Below, one piece after another: positions 33,687 to 42,524 of a stretch of 64,000 bases of DNA. Where the stretch lies: NCBI RefSeq assembly GCF_002150035.1, contig NZ_NETS01000011.1:186001-250000 (forward strand), in the 5' to 3' direction. Positions within the stretch are counted from its first letter, which is position 1, and each line of letters starts with the position of its first letter. The notes under the pieces are model-generated. The model saw nothing but the letters and a program-made list of their open reading frames with translations, ran no database searches and was not told where the DNA came from. The translations under genes were made by a program, and so were the position numbers. The stretch comes from Leptospira venezuelensis. Lineage in GTDB: Bacteria > Spirochaetota > Leptospiria > Leptospirales > Leptospiraceae.

Positions 33687-36213
33687 TACTCCGGATCTAA
33701 AAGAAGCTCTCGATACTCCTATGATGAGGCAGTATCTGGAGATCAAGGCCAAGTTCCCTGATTCGATCCTATTTTTTAGAATGGGAGATTTTTATGAGAT
33801 GTTTTTAGAAGATGCAAAAATTGCTTCTGCAATTTTGGACATTGCACTTACTAAAAGGCAAAACTCGGTCCCAATGTGTGGGATCCCATTTCATAGCAAG
33901 GACGGATATATTTCCAGGCTTCTTTCTGCGGGGAAAAAGATAGCAGTCTGCGAACAGTCCAGACCGGAAGATGGAAACACAAAACTGATGACCAGGGATG
34001 TTGTGAGGATCATCACTCCCGGTACGGTAATCGAAGAACATTTACTTTCCGGATTCCAAAACAATTATCTATGTGTACTCGTACCAAAAGCTGCCTTAAT
34101 CTTTGTGGGAATGGCTGATGTTTCTACTGGAGAAGTTTTACATTTTGCAGTTCCGATTTCCAGAACCCAAGTATTAGAATCTGAGTTTGTAAAATTCAAG
34201 CCTAGCGAGATTTGTGTATTCTCCCAAGACTTAGAAAGGATCAGGACTTGGCAGAACTTCGGAGAAAAAGAATTTACCGTTTTAGACGCGACTAAAGTAG
34301 GATCAGAAAATTCAAATGATCCATTCCAAACGGTTACTAAAACATTAGAATATTATATTAGAGAAAATTATAGAGATGGAACTCTTACCTTAAGGGAGCC
34401 TCGTATCTTACAAACAGGCTCTTATTTGGAGATGGACAGAGAAACTATCTTGAACCTGGAGCTGATCGAAAACGAAAAAGAAGACAAGGGTCATACCCTA
34501 TTTTCTGTTTTGAATTTTTGCAGCACCGCTAAGGGAAAAAGAGTTCTAAAGCAGAGGATCTTATTTCCGGAAACAGATCCAGCCATTCTAAAATCTAGAT
34601 GGGAAAAGCAGGATATTATTAAAAAAATACCTCTTGCTCATTTGACCCAGGCTCTCAAAGATCTGGGAGATTTGGAAAGGATACTGGGTAGATTTAGAGG
34701 AAATAAGGCCTATCCTAGAGATTTTAAAACGATCCTTTCTTCTATCCAAACCTTAGATTCTTTGATTGGATTACTTTCTCCTCTTGGCTATCCAATTTCC
34801 AAACCTGATAAACTGGATGAACTAAAATTGTATATTGAAGGAAGGATCCATACGGAAGAACTTCCTGTTATATTAGGAAATGGTAAATTCCTCAAAGACG
34901 GTTTTGACAAAAATCTGGATCGAGCCAGAGAAGCTGGCTCCAAGGGTGCAGATTGGATCTTAGAATTAGAAACGGAAGAGAAGAAGAAAACAGGACTTTC
35001 TACTCTCAAGATCAAGTATAATAAGATTGTTGGCTACTTCATTGAAATCTCCCGTGCGCAAGCGGAGCAGGCTCCTAAAGAATATCTCAAGAAACAAACA
35101 CTTGTCACCTACGAAAGGTTTACAACTGCAAGACTAGAAGAGATAGAAAGAACTATTTTAGAAGCGGATGAGATCATCCAAAAAGTGGAGAAGGCAGAAT
35201 TCGAAAAAATGGTCCAAACCGTTTTGGAATATTCTTCTGAATTGCTACTTGTGTCTGAAGAATTCGGAGACCTGGATTTCCAAATTTCTCTCTTAAAAGC
35301 AGAGGAGAAATTCGGTTGGATCCGTCCTGAACTGAGCGAAGATTCTAATTTAGAAATGAAATCCTCCAGACACCCAGTAGTGGAAGCAAGCCTACCAGTA
35401 GGTTCAAAATTCACTCCGAACGATGTGGGATTGGATGGAAAAGAGAATTCAATTGCGATCTTAACAGGTCCAAATATGGCCGGTAAGTCTACATTCATGA
35501 GGCAAATCGCGATCAATCAAATATTATTCCAGATTGGCGGAAGTGTTGCAGCGGATATGGCAAAACTTCCTATCTTGGATAAACTGTTCACTCGTATAGG
35601 AGCAGGAGATAATTTGAATGCGGGAGAGTCCACATTCTATGTGGAAATGAAAGAGACTGCAAATATACTCAAAAACTGCACTTCGCAATCTTTATTACTC
35701 TTTGATGAAGTAGGAAGAGGAACTTCTACCTACGACGGGATGAGTATTGCTTGGGCAATCTTAGAATCTCTTTCTGAAATGCATCCACGGCCCAAAACTG
35801 TTTTTGCCACCCACTACCATGAGCTTACAGAACTTTCCAGGCTTCCGGGAGTCTGGAACCTTCATATGGAAACAGTGGAGAAGGACGACAAGGTCATATT
35901 CTTAAGAAAAGTAAAACCTGGTAAGGCTAAAAAATCATTCGGTATCTATGTGGCACAATTAGCAGGTGTTCCCGATTCGGTGGTAAAACGAGCTGCTGAA
36001 ATTCTCACAGACATGGAATCCAGGAAGAAGGAGATACGTATCCAAACAAGGGAACCTTCTCTATTCCAAGACATGAGTGCACCAAATGGTGAGAATCAAT
36101 TCTGGCAAGACTTCAAAAAGGAAATCACTGACCTTCCGATCGATTCTATGACTCCCATTGAAGCGCTAAAACTATTGGATGATTGGAAGAAAAGGGTGAG
36201 TTCGAGAGGTTAG
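33655..36213 (+). CDS. mutS: DNA mismatch repair protein MutS
   Basis: MutS recognises mismatches and starts repair. The 852-residue protein has the N-terminal mismatch-contact Phe-x-Glu in MGDFYEMF, the long clamp region, and the C-terminal ATPase: Walker A GPNMAGKST, Walker B LLFDEVGRGTSTYDG and the THYHEL switch. The C-terminal dimerisation tail is present. The chosen ATG (33655) lies inside trpF; an alternative ATG at 33721 would remove the overlap but also the first 22 residues, which look variable. The region after the stop has no clear terminator. Confidence 0.96.
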   Translation: MQNDSLTTETNTPDLKEALDTPMMRQYLEIKAKFPDSILFFRMGDFYEMFLEDAKIASAILDIALTKRQNSVPMCGIPFHSKDGYISRLLSAGKKIAVCEQSRPEDGNTKLMTRDVVRIITPGTVIEEHLLSGFQNNYLCVLVPKAALIFVGMADVSTGEVLHFAVPISRTQVLESEFVKFKPSEICVFSQDLERIRTWQNFGEKEFTVLDATKVGSENSNDPFQTVTKTLEYYIRENYRDGTLTLREPRILQTGSYLEMDRETILNLELIENEKEDKGHTLFSVLNFCSTAKGKRVLKQRILFPETDPAILKSRWEKQDIIKKIPLAHLTQALKDLGDLERILGRFRGNKAYPRDFKTILSSIQTLDSLIGLLSPLGYPISKPDKLDELKLYIEGRIHTEELPVILGNGKFLKDGFDKNLDRAREAGSKGADWILELETEEKKKTGLSTLKIKYNKIVGYFIEISRAQAEQAPKEYLKKQTLVTYERFTTARLEEIERTILEADEIIQKVEKAEFEKMVQTVLEYSSELLLVSEEFGDLDFQISLLKAEEKFGWIRPELSEDSNLEMKSSRHPVVEASLPVGSKFTPNDVGLDGKENSIAILTGPNMAGKSTFMRQIAINQILFQIGGSVAADMAKLPILDKLFTRIGAGDNLNAGESTFYVEMKETANILKNCTSQSLLLFDEVGRGTSTYDGMSIAWAILESLSEMHPRPKTVFATHYHELTELSRLPGVWNLHMETVEKDDKVIFLRKVKPGKAKKSFGIYVAQLAGVPDSVVKRAAEILTDMESRKKEIRIQTREPSLFQDMSAPNGENQFWQDFKKEITDLPIDSMTPIEALKLLDDWKKRVSSRG

Positions 36214-36237
36214 ATTGCGGCACGTTTCCACGTTTTT

Positions 36238-36262
36238 CTCACGCAGAGACGCGAAGTCGGAG
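36238..36262 (+). repeat. Possible remnant of a dispersed CACGCAGAGACGC-type repeat
   Basis: The 62-bp gap between mutS and serB contains TCACGCAGAGACGCGAAG. Stretches of the type CACGCAGAGACGCAAAG recur between genes in many bacterial genomes, in my recollection including leptospires. Only one copy is seen in this window, so its repeat nature cannot be shown here. Confidence 0.3.
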
Positions 36263-36275
36263 AGAATAAAGGGCA

Positions 36276-37142
36276 TTATTCACTAAATAAATATAAAAGA
36301 ACGTCCATAGAAGCGAAGTCTATCCAGTTAGAAATTTTGGATTTAAGACCTTCTTTCGCATGAAATCCGATTCCGATACCGGAGGCTTCTAACATGAGTT
36401 GGTCGTTTGCGCCATCACCTACGGCGACTATATTCTCGTTGCTCATTTGAAAACGTGACTGAAGTTCCAAAAGAGAATCTCTTTTGATATTTTTATCTAC
36501 AACTGTTCCGGAGACTGTTCCTAAAAGTTTGTCCCCTGCTCTATCCAGATAATTCGCACGAACTTCGTCGATAGAATACTCTTGCTTAAATCTTTCTAAG
36601 ATATCTGTAAATCCACCGCTGAATACTGCGGTCTTCGCGTTTTTCTCCTTTAATCCTTGGAATAATTCAGGAACACCATGATTTGGATGTAATTTAAAGT
36701 ATAATTCATCAAACACAGAAACTGGAAGATCTTTCAGATAAGAACATCTTTTTTGAAGGGCCTCATGAAAGTTAAGATTTCCTTCCATAGCTTCCTTGGT
36801 GACATGAGCGACTTCTTCGTAGACACCTGCATATCTTGCCAGTTCGTCGATGACTTCTTCTCGGATTAAAGTAGAATCCATATCAAAGCAGAATAAGGCT
36901 CCGTTGCTTAAAAAAGAAGAAATTTGAATAAGATCAATCTTACGGAATCTTTGTAATTCTTGTCTGAGATAAACTAATTCTTCTCTTGGAAGAGAAAGAT
37001 CCGTTTTCCATACATCACATACGAAGTCTTTGGAAACTTCGGATCTTCTTTCGATAAAGACTGGGTGCTTGAATCGATCTGAAAGTGCTTCAGATAATCT
37101 TTGGGGATCCGAATCGTTTTTAGGACTGAAAAATAAGATCAC
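36276..37142 (-). CDS. serB: Phosphoserine phosphatase
   Basis: A HAD-superfamily phosphatase that makes serine from phosphoserine. The 288-residue protein has motif I FDMDSTLI (DxDxT) near residue 88, the EEVIDELARYAGV helix typical of SerB, motif II SGG in TAVFSGGFTDIL and motif IV AVGDGANDQLML. The N-terminal 80 residues form an extra domain, probably ACT-like, as in longer SerB proteins. It lies 5 nt after the SGNH lipoprotein gene. No other serine gene is near. Confidence 0.92.
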   Translation of the reverse strand: MILFFSPKNDSDPQRLSEALSDRFKHPVFIERRSEVSKDFVCDVWKTDLSLPREELVYLRQELQRFRKIDLIQISSFLSNGALFCFDMDSTLIREEVIDELARYAGVYEEVAHVTKEAMEGNLNFHEALQKRCSYLKDLPVSVFDELYFKLHPNHGVPELFQGLKEKNAKTAVFSGGFTDILERFKQEYSIDEVRANYLDRAGDKLLGTVSGTVVDKNIKRDSLLELQSRFQMSNENIVAVGDGANDQLMLEASGIGIGFHAKEGLKSKISNWIDFASMDVLLYLFSE

Positions 37143-37147
37143 TCAGA

Positions 37148-37891
37148 TTATCTTAGTAGGGATTTAATTTTGCGAAGCCAGATAATATAGGCGTCTCTGT
37201 TGATATGGATCGGATCTTTTTTCTCACCGTAAGAGAGCGCTAATTCTTCTCGGAGAAAAGGGATCCCTTTTTGTCGGAACTCTGGCCAAATATCTAAAAA
37301 TTGAACGTTTTGGTTTTCATTTGCGATCCGTAAAAGCCAAGCATTTACGATTGGAGATACAGAATTTACGTTTCGGCTCAATACAGGAGGAATTCCAAGG
37401 ATTAGCACCTTTGTATTCGGTAAGCTTGTTCTGATCTTTTGGATCAGAAGCTTATGGATCCCTTCAATATAATCCAGGCATTTCCCATCCCGGATATCAT
37501 TTCCGCCGATCTCTATAATAATAGTAGAAGGTTTTAGATTCAGGACTGTGGAGTCCAGGCGACCCAAAAGTAATTCCGTCATGTCCCCGGCAATACCGCG
37601 ATTCACAGAACCCGGAAAATCTGCCTGGATCAGATCAGGAGGAATAGCAGCGATTAGACTGTTTCCTACAAAAACTATATTCGCTTTCTTTAATTTTTCG
37701 TTCTCATTTGTATAAAGAAGAACTGCTTCCGAGTATAATTTTTGGTAGGTTTCCCAATCGTCCGAATCTCGGATCCCGACTTTGTCCACACATTTGAAAT
37801 CTGGATTATAATAATCGTATATTGTTCTTGTTTGGAAAACAGAACACGAAATTAGGGATAGAAGAAAAAAACAAATCCCTAATGTTTTCAT
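37148..37891 (-). CDS. SGNH/GDSL-type hydrolase lipoprotein
   Basis: A 247-residue lipoprotein with signal MKTLGICFFLLSLISC (Cys16). It has the four SGNH blocks: block I FVGNSLIA (Ser), block II glycine in the GIAGDMT stretch, block III GGND and block V DPIHIN (Asp and His). The block I has GNS instead of GDS, a common variant. Enzymes of this type act as esterases, acyltransferases or lysophospholipases in the periplasm or on the surface. It is followed by serB 5 nt later. The substrate is unknown. Confidence 0.85.
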   Translation of the reverse strand: MKTLGICFFLLSLISCSVFQTRTIYDYYNPDFKCVDKVGIRDSDDWETYQKLYSEAVLLYTNENEKLKKANIVFVGNSLIAAIPPDLIQADFPGSVNRGIAGDMTELLLGRLDSTVLNLKPSTIIIEIGGNDIRDGKCLDYIEGIHKLLIQKIRTSLPNTKVLILGIPPVLSRNVNSVSPIVNAWLLRIANENQNVQFLDIWPEFRQKGIPFLREELALSYGEKKDPIHINRDAYIIWLRKIKSLLR

Positions 37892-37915
37892 TTAATCTAA
37901 GTTCCTTTAAAACTC

Positions 37916-38089
37916 TCAGTTCTCGGAATCTTTCATATGAAATCGTTTATGCCAGTCAGCAATCTGAGCCTGCAGATAATCTTCTGTGTCACAAATACGA
38001 AATTCGATTGGGTTGTTGGAAACTGTATCGATCAATTTGGCTTCAATATAGCCGTTTTTTAGTTTATTGATCTCTATTTTATATTTCAT
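37916..38089 (-). CDS. Small hypothetical protein (57 residues)
   Basis: An open frame of 58 codons between bioB and the SGNH lipoprotein gene. The ATG at 38089 has a good Shine-Dalgarno, GGAG, 8 nt ahead. The protein starts MKYKIEINKLKNGYIEAKL and continues with charged and aromatic residues (DTEDYLQAQIADWHKRF); the frame reads like the N-terminal strand pair and helix of a small soluble domain. It has no signal peptide or membrane segment. It ends 24 nt before the SGNH gene start, so it may be its operon leader. Nothing in its sequence is recognised. Confidence 0.65.
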   Translation of the reverse strand: MKYKIEINKLKNGYIEAKLIDTVSNNPIEFRICDTEDYLQAQIADWHKRFHMKDSEN

Positions 38090-38160
38090 CCGACAATCTC
38101 CGTTATATCCAGGATTTTCACCCCTACCAGAGTTTCAATCTATTCCGAAATTAATCTTGG

Positions 38161-38199
38161 AAAACCACCGAGCCTGGGAATCTTCCTATACTCGGTCGG
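38161..38199 (-). terminator. Candidate terminator downstream of bioB
   Basis: In the minus-strand RNA the arm CCGACCGAG (38199-38191) pairs with CTCGGTGG (38172-38165), with one bulge, around an 18-nt loop that can fold further (GGAA/TTCC). A TTTT run follows. It starts about 38 nt after the bioB stop and separates the biotin genes from the small ORF. The T-run is short. Confidence 0.45.
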
Positions 38200-38236
38200 A
38201 AAATGCTATACGATTTTCGTTCTCAATTCAAAAAAA

Positions 38237-39331
38237 CTATTTCAAGGATTTTCGATATTTGTAAAGTTCCGGGAAATTTTCAGGAGCATAAGGATGGTCT
38301 TTACCAAGAGCGGATTCCCAATCGATTTCTTCTCCCATACCGGATGAGAATTCAGGATAAAATCCAGAGTCCAAAATCATTCTGATCGTGTCTGCTGCGT
38401 CCGAACCTTTGACGTTTAAATACCCACTTGCAAATAAGGAATTAGCGGCGTATAAAGCCATTCCTTGCAGTCCTCTTAGATGTCCTTCTCTTCCTGCTGC
38501 AATCCGGACCTCAGAGTCAGGATTCACTAAACGAAACGCAATCAGCGTTCTGAGGCAAAATTCAGGGGTTAGACTTTGAGGGTTTTTAATCGCATGTCCT
38601 GCGACTGGGATGAAAAAATTCACTGGGATAGAGATAACTTTTAGATTTTTGATCTCGAATATAACATCTGTTAGATCCCAAAGAGACTCTCCCATTCCAA
38701 CAATCACCCCAGAACACATTCCCACTCCTGCTTTCATCAAATGAGTGATTGTCTCCACTCTTTGCTCGTAGGTATGAGTGTCACAGATTTCTGGATAGTG
38801 TGCCTTAGAAGTATTCAGATTATGATTGTATCTATCTAGACCGGCAGCTTTTAAACGTTCTGCTTTCTCTCTGTCTAATAGACCAGCGGACAAACATACT
38901 TTCAGTCCCAATTCTTTACTGATCTTTTCGATGGTGAATGCAAGCTTTTCAGTAGCTAAAGAATTAGGTCCAGTTCCAGCAGTAACCATACAAAAACGGT
39001 AAGCACCATTCTCCTTGGCTTGGACAGCATCTTGGAAAATCTCTTCAGGAGATTTCATCGAGTATTCCTGGACTCCTGATCCTGCGTTCTTTCTTTGAGC
39101 GCAATAACCACAATCTTCCGGACAATGCCCATTCTTAATATTATCTAGAACATGGATTCGGACTGTTTTACCGAAGTATTTCTCACGAACTTTGAACGCC
39201 TTGTCCAAAGCCTCTGTCAAAGGGATCTGACCACTTAGAATGGCATGTGTTTCCTCCCGATCAATAATACTTGGCACCTCTGAAAATACTTTTTCTTCAG
39301 TGACTGGGGGAGTTTCTAGACTAACTTTCAT
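38237..39331 (-). CDS. bioB: Biotin synthase
   Basis: BioB is a radical-SAM enzyme that inserts sulfur into dethiobiotin. The 364-residue protein has the SAM-cluster motif C70-x3-C74-x2-C77 (GHCPEDCGYCAQ), the RFCMVTAGTGP region, the YNHNLNTS stretch and the RIAAGREGH arginine/2Fe-2S region. It lies 68 nt after bioA and closes the biotin block; a candidate terminator follows. Confidence 0.96.
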   Translation of the reverse strand: MKVSLETPPVTEEKVFSEVPSIIDREETHAILSGQIPLTEALDKAFKVREKYFGKTVRIHVLDNIKNGHCPEDCGYCAQRKNAGSGVQEYSMKSPEEIFQDAVQAKENGAYRFCMVTAGTGPNSLATEKLAFTIEKISKELGLKVCLSAGLLDREKAERLKAAGLDRYNHNLNTSKAHYPEICDTHTYEQRVETITHLMKAGVGMCSGVIVGMGESLWDLTDVIFEIKNLKVISIPVNFFIPVAGHAIKNPQSLTPEFCLRTLIAFRLVNPDSEVRIAAGREGHLRGLQGMALYAANSLFASGYLNVKGSDAADTIRMILDSGFYPEFSSGMGEEIDWESALGKDHPYAPENFPELYKYRKSLK

Positions 39332-39399
39332 TCTGCCGATAGTTTCCGAGGCGGTGTTTTCCTTGGCAATCTATAATTAGGCTTAAAAACAGGTGTTCA

Positions 39400-40704
39400 T
39401 CAGTCTTGTATTTTGTAAGCGGAAAGACCTTCACGAATCGCTTGGAATACTTTATCCAAAGAAGATTTAGAAATATTATAGGGAGGAGTGATGTATATCA
39501 CATTGCCAAGTGGCCTTAAGATGACTCCTCTCTCCTGGCAGATCCTGCGGAATTCTCTTGCGAATGGATTCACATAACCTGGACTGGTATTTCCTGTAAA
39601 AAGTTCGCCTACACCTACTGAACCGAGCACTCTTGTGTTCTTGATTTTATCAGGAAATTCTGCTCTTAGTTTTGCCCAGCCTTCTTCCAAATAAGACTCC
39701 AATTGTTTTACATCTGCGAGTCTATTTTCTTCTTTATAAATTCTTAATGAAGCAAGGGCAGAAGCACAACCTGGAGGATATCCAGTCATAGTATGGCCAT
39801 GGTAGAATGCTTTCAAAGGTTCAGAGGATAAAAACTCTCTATAAATTTCTTCCCGAACAAGAGTTACAGCTAAAGGAAGAATTCCCGCAGTAAGTCCTTT
39901 TGCAAGAGCCACCATATCTGGACGAATACCCGCCTTTTGGTAGGCAAAGTTTGCACCCGTTCTTCCAAAACCAGTAAATACTTCGTCCAAAAGAAGTAGA
40001 ACATCATGACGTTCTGTAATTTCTCTAAGCCTTGTAAGAACACTTGGCTTATGAAATAACATCCCTCCCGCACCAGCAATCAATGGTTCCATTACTACTC
40101 CTACTACTTCTTCGGAGTGAGCTGACAGGTATGCTTCTAATTCATCCAAACAATCTTCTGCGCAGGAATGTGGAGATTTGGAAACTGGACAATCATGACA
40201 GGCAGGAGAAGGAAAATTTTTAGTCTGGAACAAAAGACTTTGGAAGACTCTATTGAACACAGAATCTCCTCCAACACTCATTGCACCGATTGTGTCCCCA
40301 TGATAGGAATAGGAGAAGTTGATAAATACCTTTTTCTTTTCTCGACCTTGGTTCCTAAAATACTGAAGAGCGATCTTCAGCATGATCTCAAGTGCAGTCG
40401 AACCGTTATCCGAATAGACTACTTTATGAAAATTCCAATCAGTGAATTCTAAAAGTTCATGAGCGAGTTCCAATGCAGGAGGATGTGTAAAACCTGCGAG
40501 GAGCACATGATCCAAGAAGTCTAGCTGATTTTTGACAGCTTCTACAAGTTTTGGATGATTATGGCCGTGAATACTGACCCACCAGGAAGAAATCGCGTCT
40601 ATATATTCTTTTCCGTTCTCATCATATAGAAATTCTCCCTTTGCTGAAACAATCTTTAAAGGAGGATCAGAATCTAGTTGGATTGTATATGGATGCCAAA
40701 TCAA
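39400..40704 (-). CDS. bioA: Adenosylmethionine-8-amino-7-oxononanoate aminotransferase
   Basis: A class III PLP aminotransferase that makes 7,8-diaminopelargonic acid from KAPA and SAM. The 434-residue protein shows WHPYTIQL at the start, DAISSWWVSIHGHNHP, SYHGDTIGAMSVGG, the cofactor-binding LDEVFTGFGRTG and the Schiff-base Lys in ALAKGLTAGILPL. The WWV/HGH stretch is characteristic of BioA. Its ATG overlaps the bioD stop by 4 nt. Confidence 0.95.
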   Translation of the reverse strand: MIWHPYTIQLDSDPPLKIVSAKGEFLYDENGKEYIDAISSWWVSIHGHNHPKLVEAVKNQLDFLDHVLLAGFTHPPALELAHELLEFTDWNFHKVVYSDNGSTALEIMLKIALQYFRNQGREKKKVFINFSYSYHGDTIGAMSVGGDSVFNRVFQSLLFQTKNFPSPACHDCPVSKSPHSCAEDCLDELEAYLSAHSEEVVGVVMEPLIAGAGGMLFHKPSVLTRLREITERHDVLLLLDEVFTGFGRTGANFAYQKAGIRPDMVALAKGLTAGILPLAVTLVREEIYREFLSSEPLKAFYHGHTMTGYPPGCASALASLRIYKEENRLADVKQLESYLEEGWAKLRAEFPDKIKNTRVLGSVGVGELFTGNTSPGYVNPFAREFRRICQERGVILRPLGNVIYITPPYNISKSSLDKVFQAIREGLSAYKIQD

Positions 40705-41366
40705 GGGAAAAGTATGTCCGGAAGGATCCTATCCGGATCGAATTCCTTTACAACCTTATCTAAGAATTCTTTTCTAGACAACTTTCTTTCCGGAAGAAGA
40801 AAGGTTCCTAAAAGTCCGATTTCAGCAGCCTCAATGATTGTCCTAATATTATCCGAACGAAGTGGATTTTCAGGACCTATAAAATAGACTCCTAAAACCT
40901 TGATCTCCCTTTTTCTAAGCGTCTCAAGCGACAATAAAGTATGATTGATCGTCCCAAGTTCAGTAGAAGCTACCAATACCAATGGGATTTTTGCCTGCTC
41001 CACTAAGTCTATGGTAAAATAATAACGGTTCAGAGGAACATATAGACCTCCGGCACCTTCTACCAATATTTTAGCATACTTAACACTGAATAGATGTCTT
41101 GATAATTCGTCAGTATCTACCGTTGTATTTTCCATTTCGGAAGCAAGATGCGGAGAAGCGGGAAGTTCGAATGTATAATAATTTTTTAAGAAGTAAGACT
41201 CATTTAAGCCGGTTAGATTCATGATCTTAACTCTATCTGAATCTGTTCCGGTTTGTATTGGCTTCAGATATTTTAGCCCAAGTTCTTCTGCATACTTTGC
41301 CATTACAAGTGAGCAAAAAAATGTTTTACCGACATCGGTCCCGGTTCCGGTTACAAAGATGGACAA
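40701..41366 (-). CDS. bioD: Dethiobiotin synthetase
   Basis: An ATP-dependent carboxylase closing the ureido ring of dethiobiotin. The 221-residue protein begins with the P-loop VTGTGTDVGKT and has KPIQTG, the VEGAGGLYVPL motif and the ASTELGTINHTLLSLE segment of BioD. It sits between bioF (2 nt upstream) and bioA (4-nt overlap). Confidence 0.95.
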   Translation of the reverse strand: MSIFVTGTGTDVGKTFFCSLVMAKYAEELGLKYLKPIQTGTDSDRVKIMNLTGLNESYFLKNYYTFELPASPHLASEMENTTVDTDELSRHLFSVKYAKILVEGAGGLYVPLNRYYFTIDLVEQAKIPLVLVASTELGTINHTLLSLETLRKREIKVLGVYFIGPENPLRSDNIRTIIEAAEIGLLGTFLLPERKLSRKEFLDKVVKEFDPDRILPDILFP

Positions 41367-41368
41367 AC

Positions 41369-42508
41369 TTAATTCTCCCGAACCAATTGAACAAACTTTT
41401 CTAGATCTTCTCTAGTAATCTTAGAATTGAGAGACACTCTAATTCTAGAAATATCAACAGTTGGAGGGCGGATTGCCTTAGCTTGGAACCCGCTTCGGTT
41501 CAAACGAGAAGAAAGATCCAATGCTTCTTCTTCCGAACCTAAAAGTATGGGAATAATTTGAGTGTTTGAATTGCCTGTCTCTCTTCCGATTTGATGTAAG
41601 GATTCACGAAAGAATTCAGAATTTTCTTCTAGTATTTTTCTTTCATAGTCCATGCGCCTTGCTAGACGAATTGCTACCCTGCCCGCATGAGCAATAGCCG
41701 GAAGTGGGCCAGTTGAGAACACAAAAGTACGAGCAGAATGAAGTAAAAATTTTCTGGCATCCTTAGTTGTGGAGATAACTGCACCTTCTAATCCTAAGGC
41801 CTTTCCTAAAGTGGACATCCTAAAATCAATTTCAGAAGTCCGAGAGATATTTTCTTCTAAAGAAATTCCAGCTCCTTCTTTCCCAAAAAGTCCAATCGCA
41901 TGAGCCTCATCTAAATAGAGCAACGCTCCATATTTTTCTTTTAGATCTATCAATGCACGTATATCAGTTTTGTCACCGTCCATGCTGAATACAGACTCAG
42001 TGACGATCATCTTGTGTTTTGTGCCGGAATATTTCTTTAATAAACTTTCCAAATCGTTTAGATCGGAATGTTTATAATATACTTTTTTAGCTCCGGAGAG
42101 TCGAACCCCATCCATTAAAGAAGCATGATTTTTACGGTCGCAAAAGATTACATAAGAAGGATCTGCGACACAGGAAATTGTTCCTAAATTTGCTGAGTAT
42201 CCATTCGCAAAGAAGAGAGAATCTTCAGAACGGACCCAGTTCGAAAAATCATTTTCTAATTCCTCGAATACTGTTCTATGTCCTCGAACTAAACGGCTCG
42301 CAGTAGAACCTGCACCGAAAAAATCGATACCTTCTTTAAGAGCTTGGATAATTTCAGGATGAGTAGAAAGCCCCAAATAATCATTGGAGCAGAGGTCCAG
42401 GCCAGAAGGAGGATCCAGAGTCCGGATCCTATTCTGAGATTCTAACCTGGAAAAAAAGGCAGGAAGCTCCGAAAAGAAAGGAAGTTTCGAGGATTGCGTT
42501 TCCTGCAC
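41369..42508 (-). CDS. bioF: 8-amino-7-oxononanoate synthase
   Basis: A PLP-dependent alpha-oxoamine synthase that condenses pimeloyl thioester with alanine. The 379-residue protein shows CSNDYLGLSTHP, GSTASRLVRGH, YLDEAHAIGLFG and the Schiff-base lysine in STLGKALGLEGAV. It is the first of the four biotin genes and starts 16 nt after mdh. BioC/BioH-type genes for making the pimeloyl group are not in the window, nor is a BirA operator evident. Confidence 0.94.
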   Translation of the reverse strand: MQETQSSKLPFFSELPAFFSRLESQNRIRTLDPPSGLDLCSNDYLGLSTHPEIIQALKEGIDFFGAGSTASRLVRGHRTVFEELENDFSNWVRSEDSLFFANGYSANLGTISCVADPSYVIFCDRKNHASLMDGVRLSGAKKVYYKHSDLNDLESLLKKYSGTKHKMIVTESVFSMDGDKTDIRALIDLKEKYGALLYLDEAHAIGLFGKEGAGISLEENISRTSEIDFRMSTLGKALGLEGAVISTTKDARKFLLHSARTFVFSTGPLPAIAHAGRVAIRLARRMDYERKILEENSEFFRESLHQIGRETGNSNTQIIPILLGSEEEALDLSSRLNRSGFQAKAIRPPTVDISRIRVSLNSKITREDLEKFVQLVREN

Positions 42509-42524
42509 AGGTTTTCCGTAGGGA

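Noticed and set aside
35109..35516. 135-residue open frame opposite mutS
   Set aside because: Antisense to the MutS core domain; no family features or start signals.
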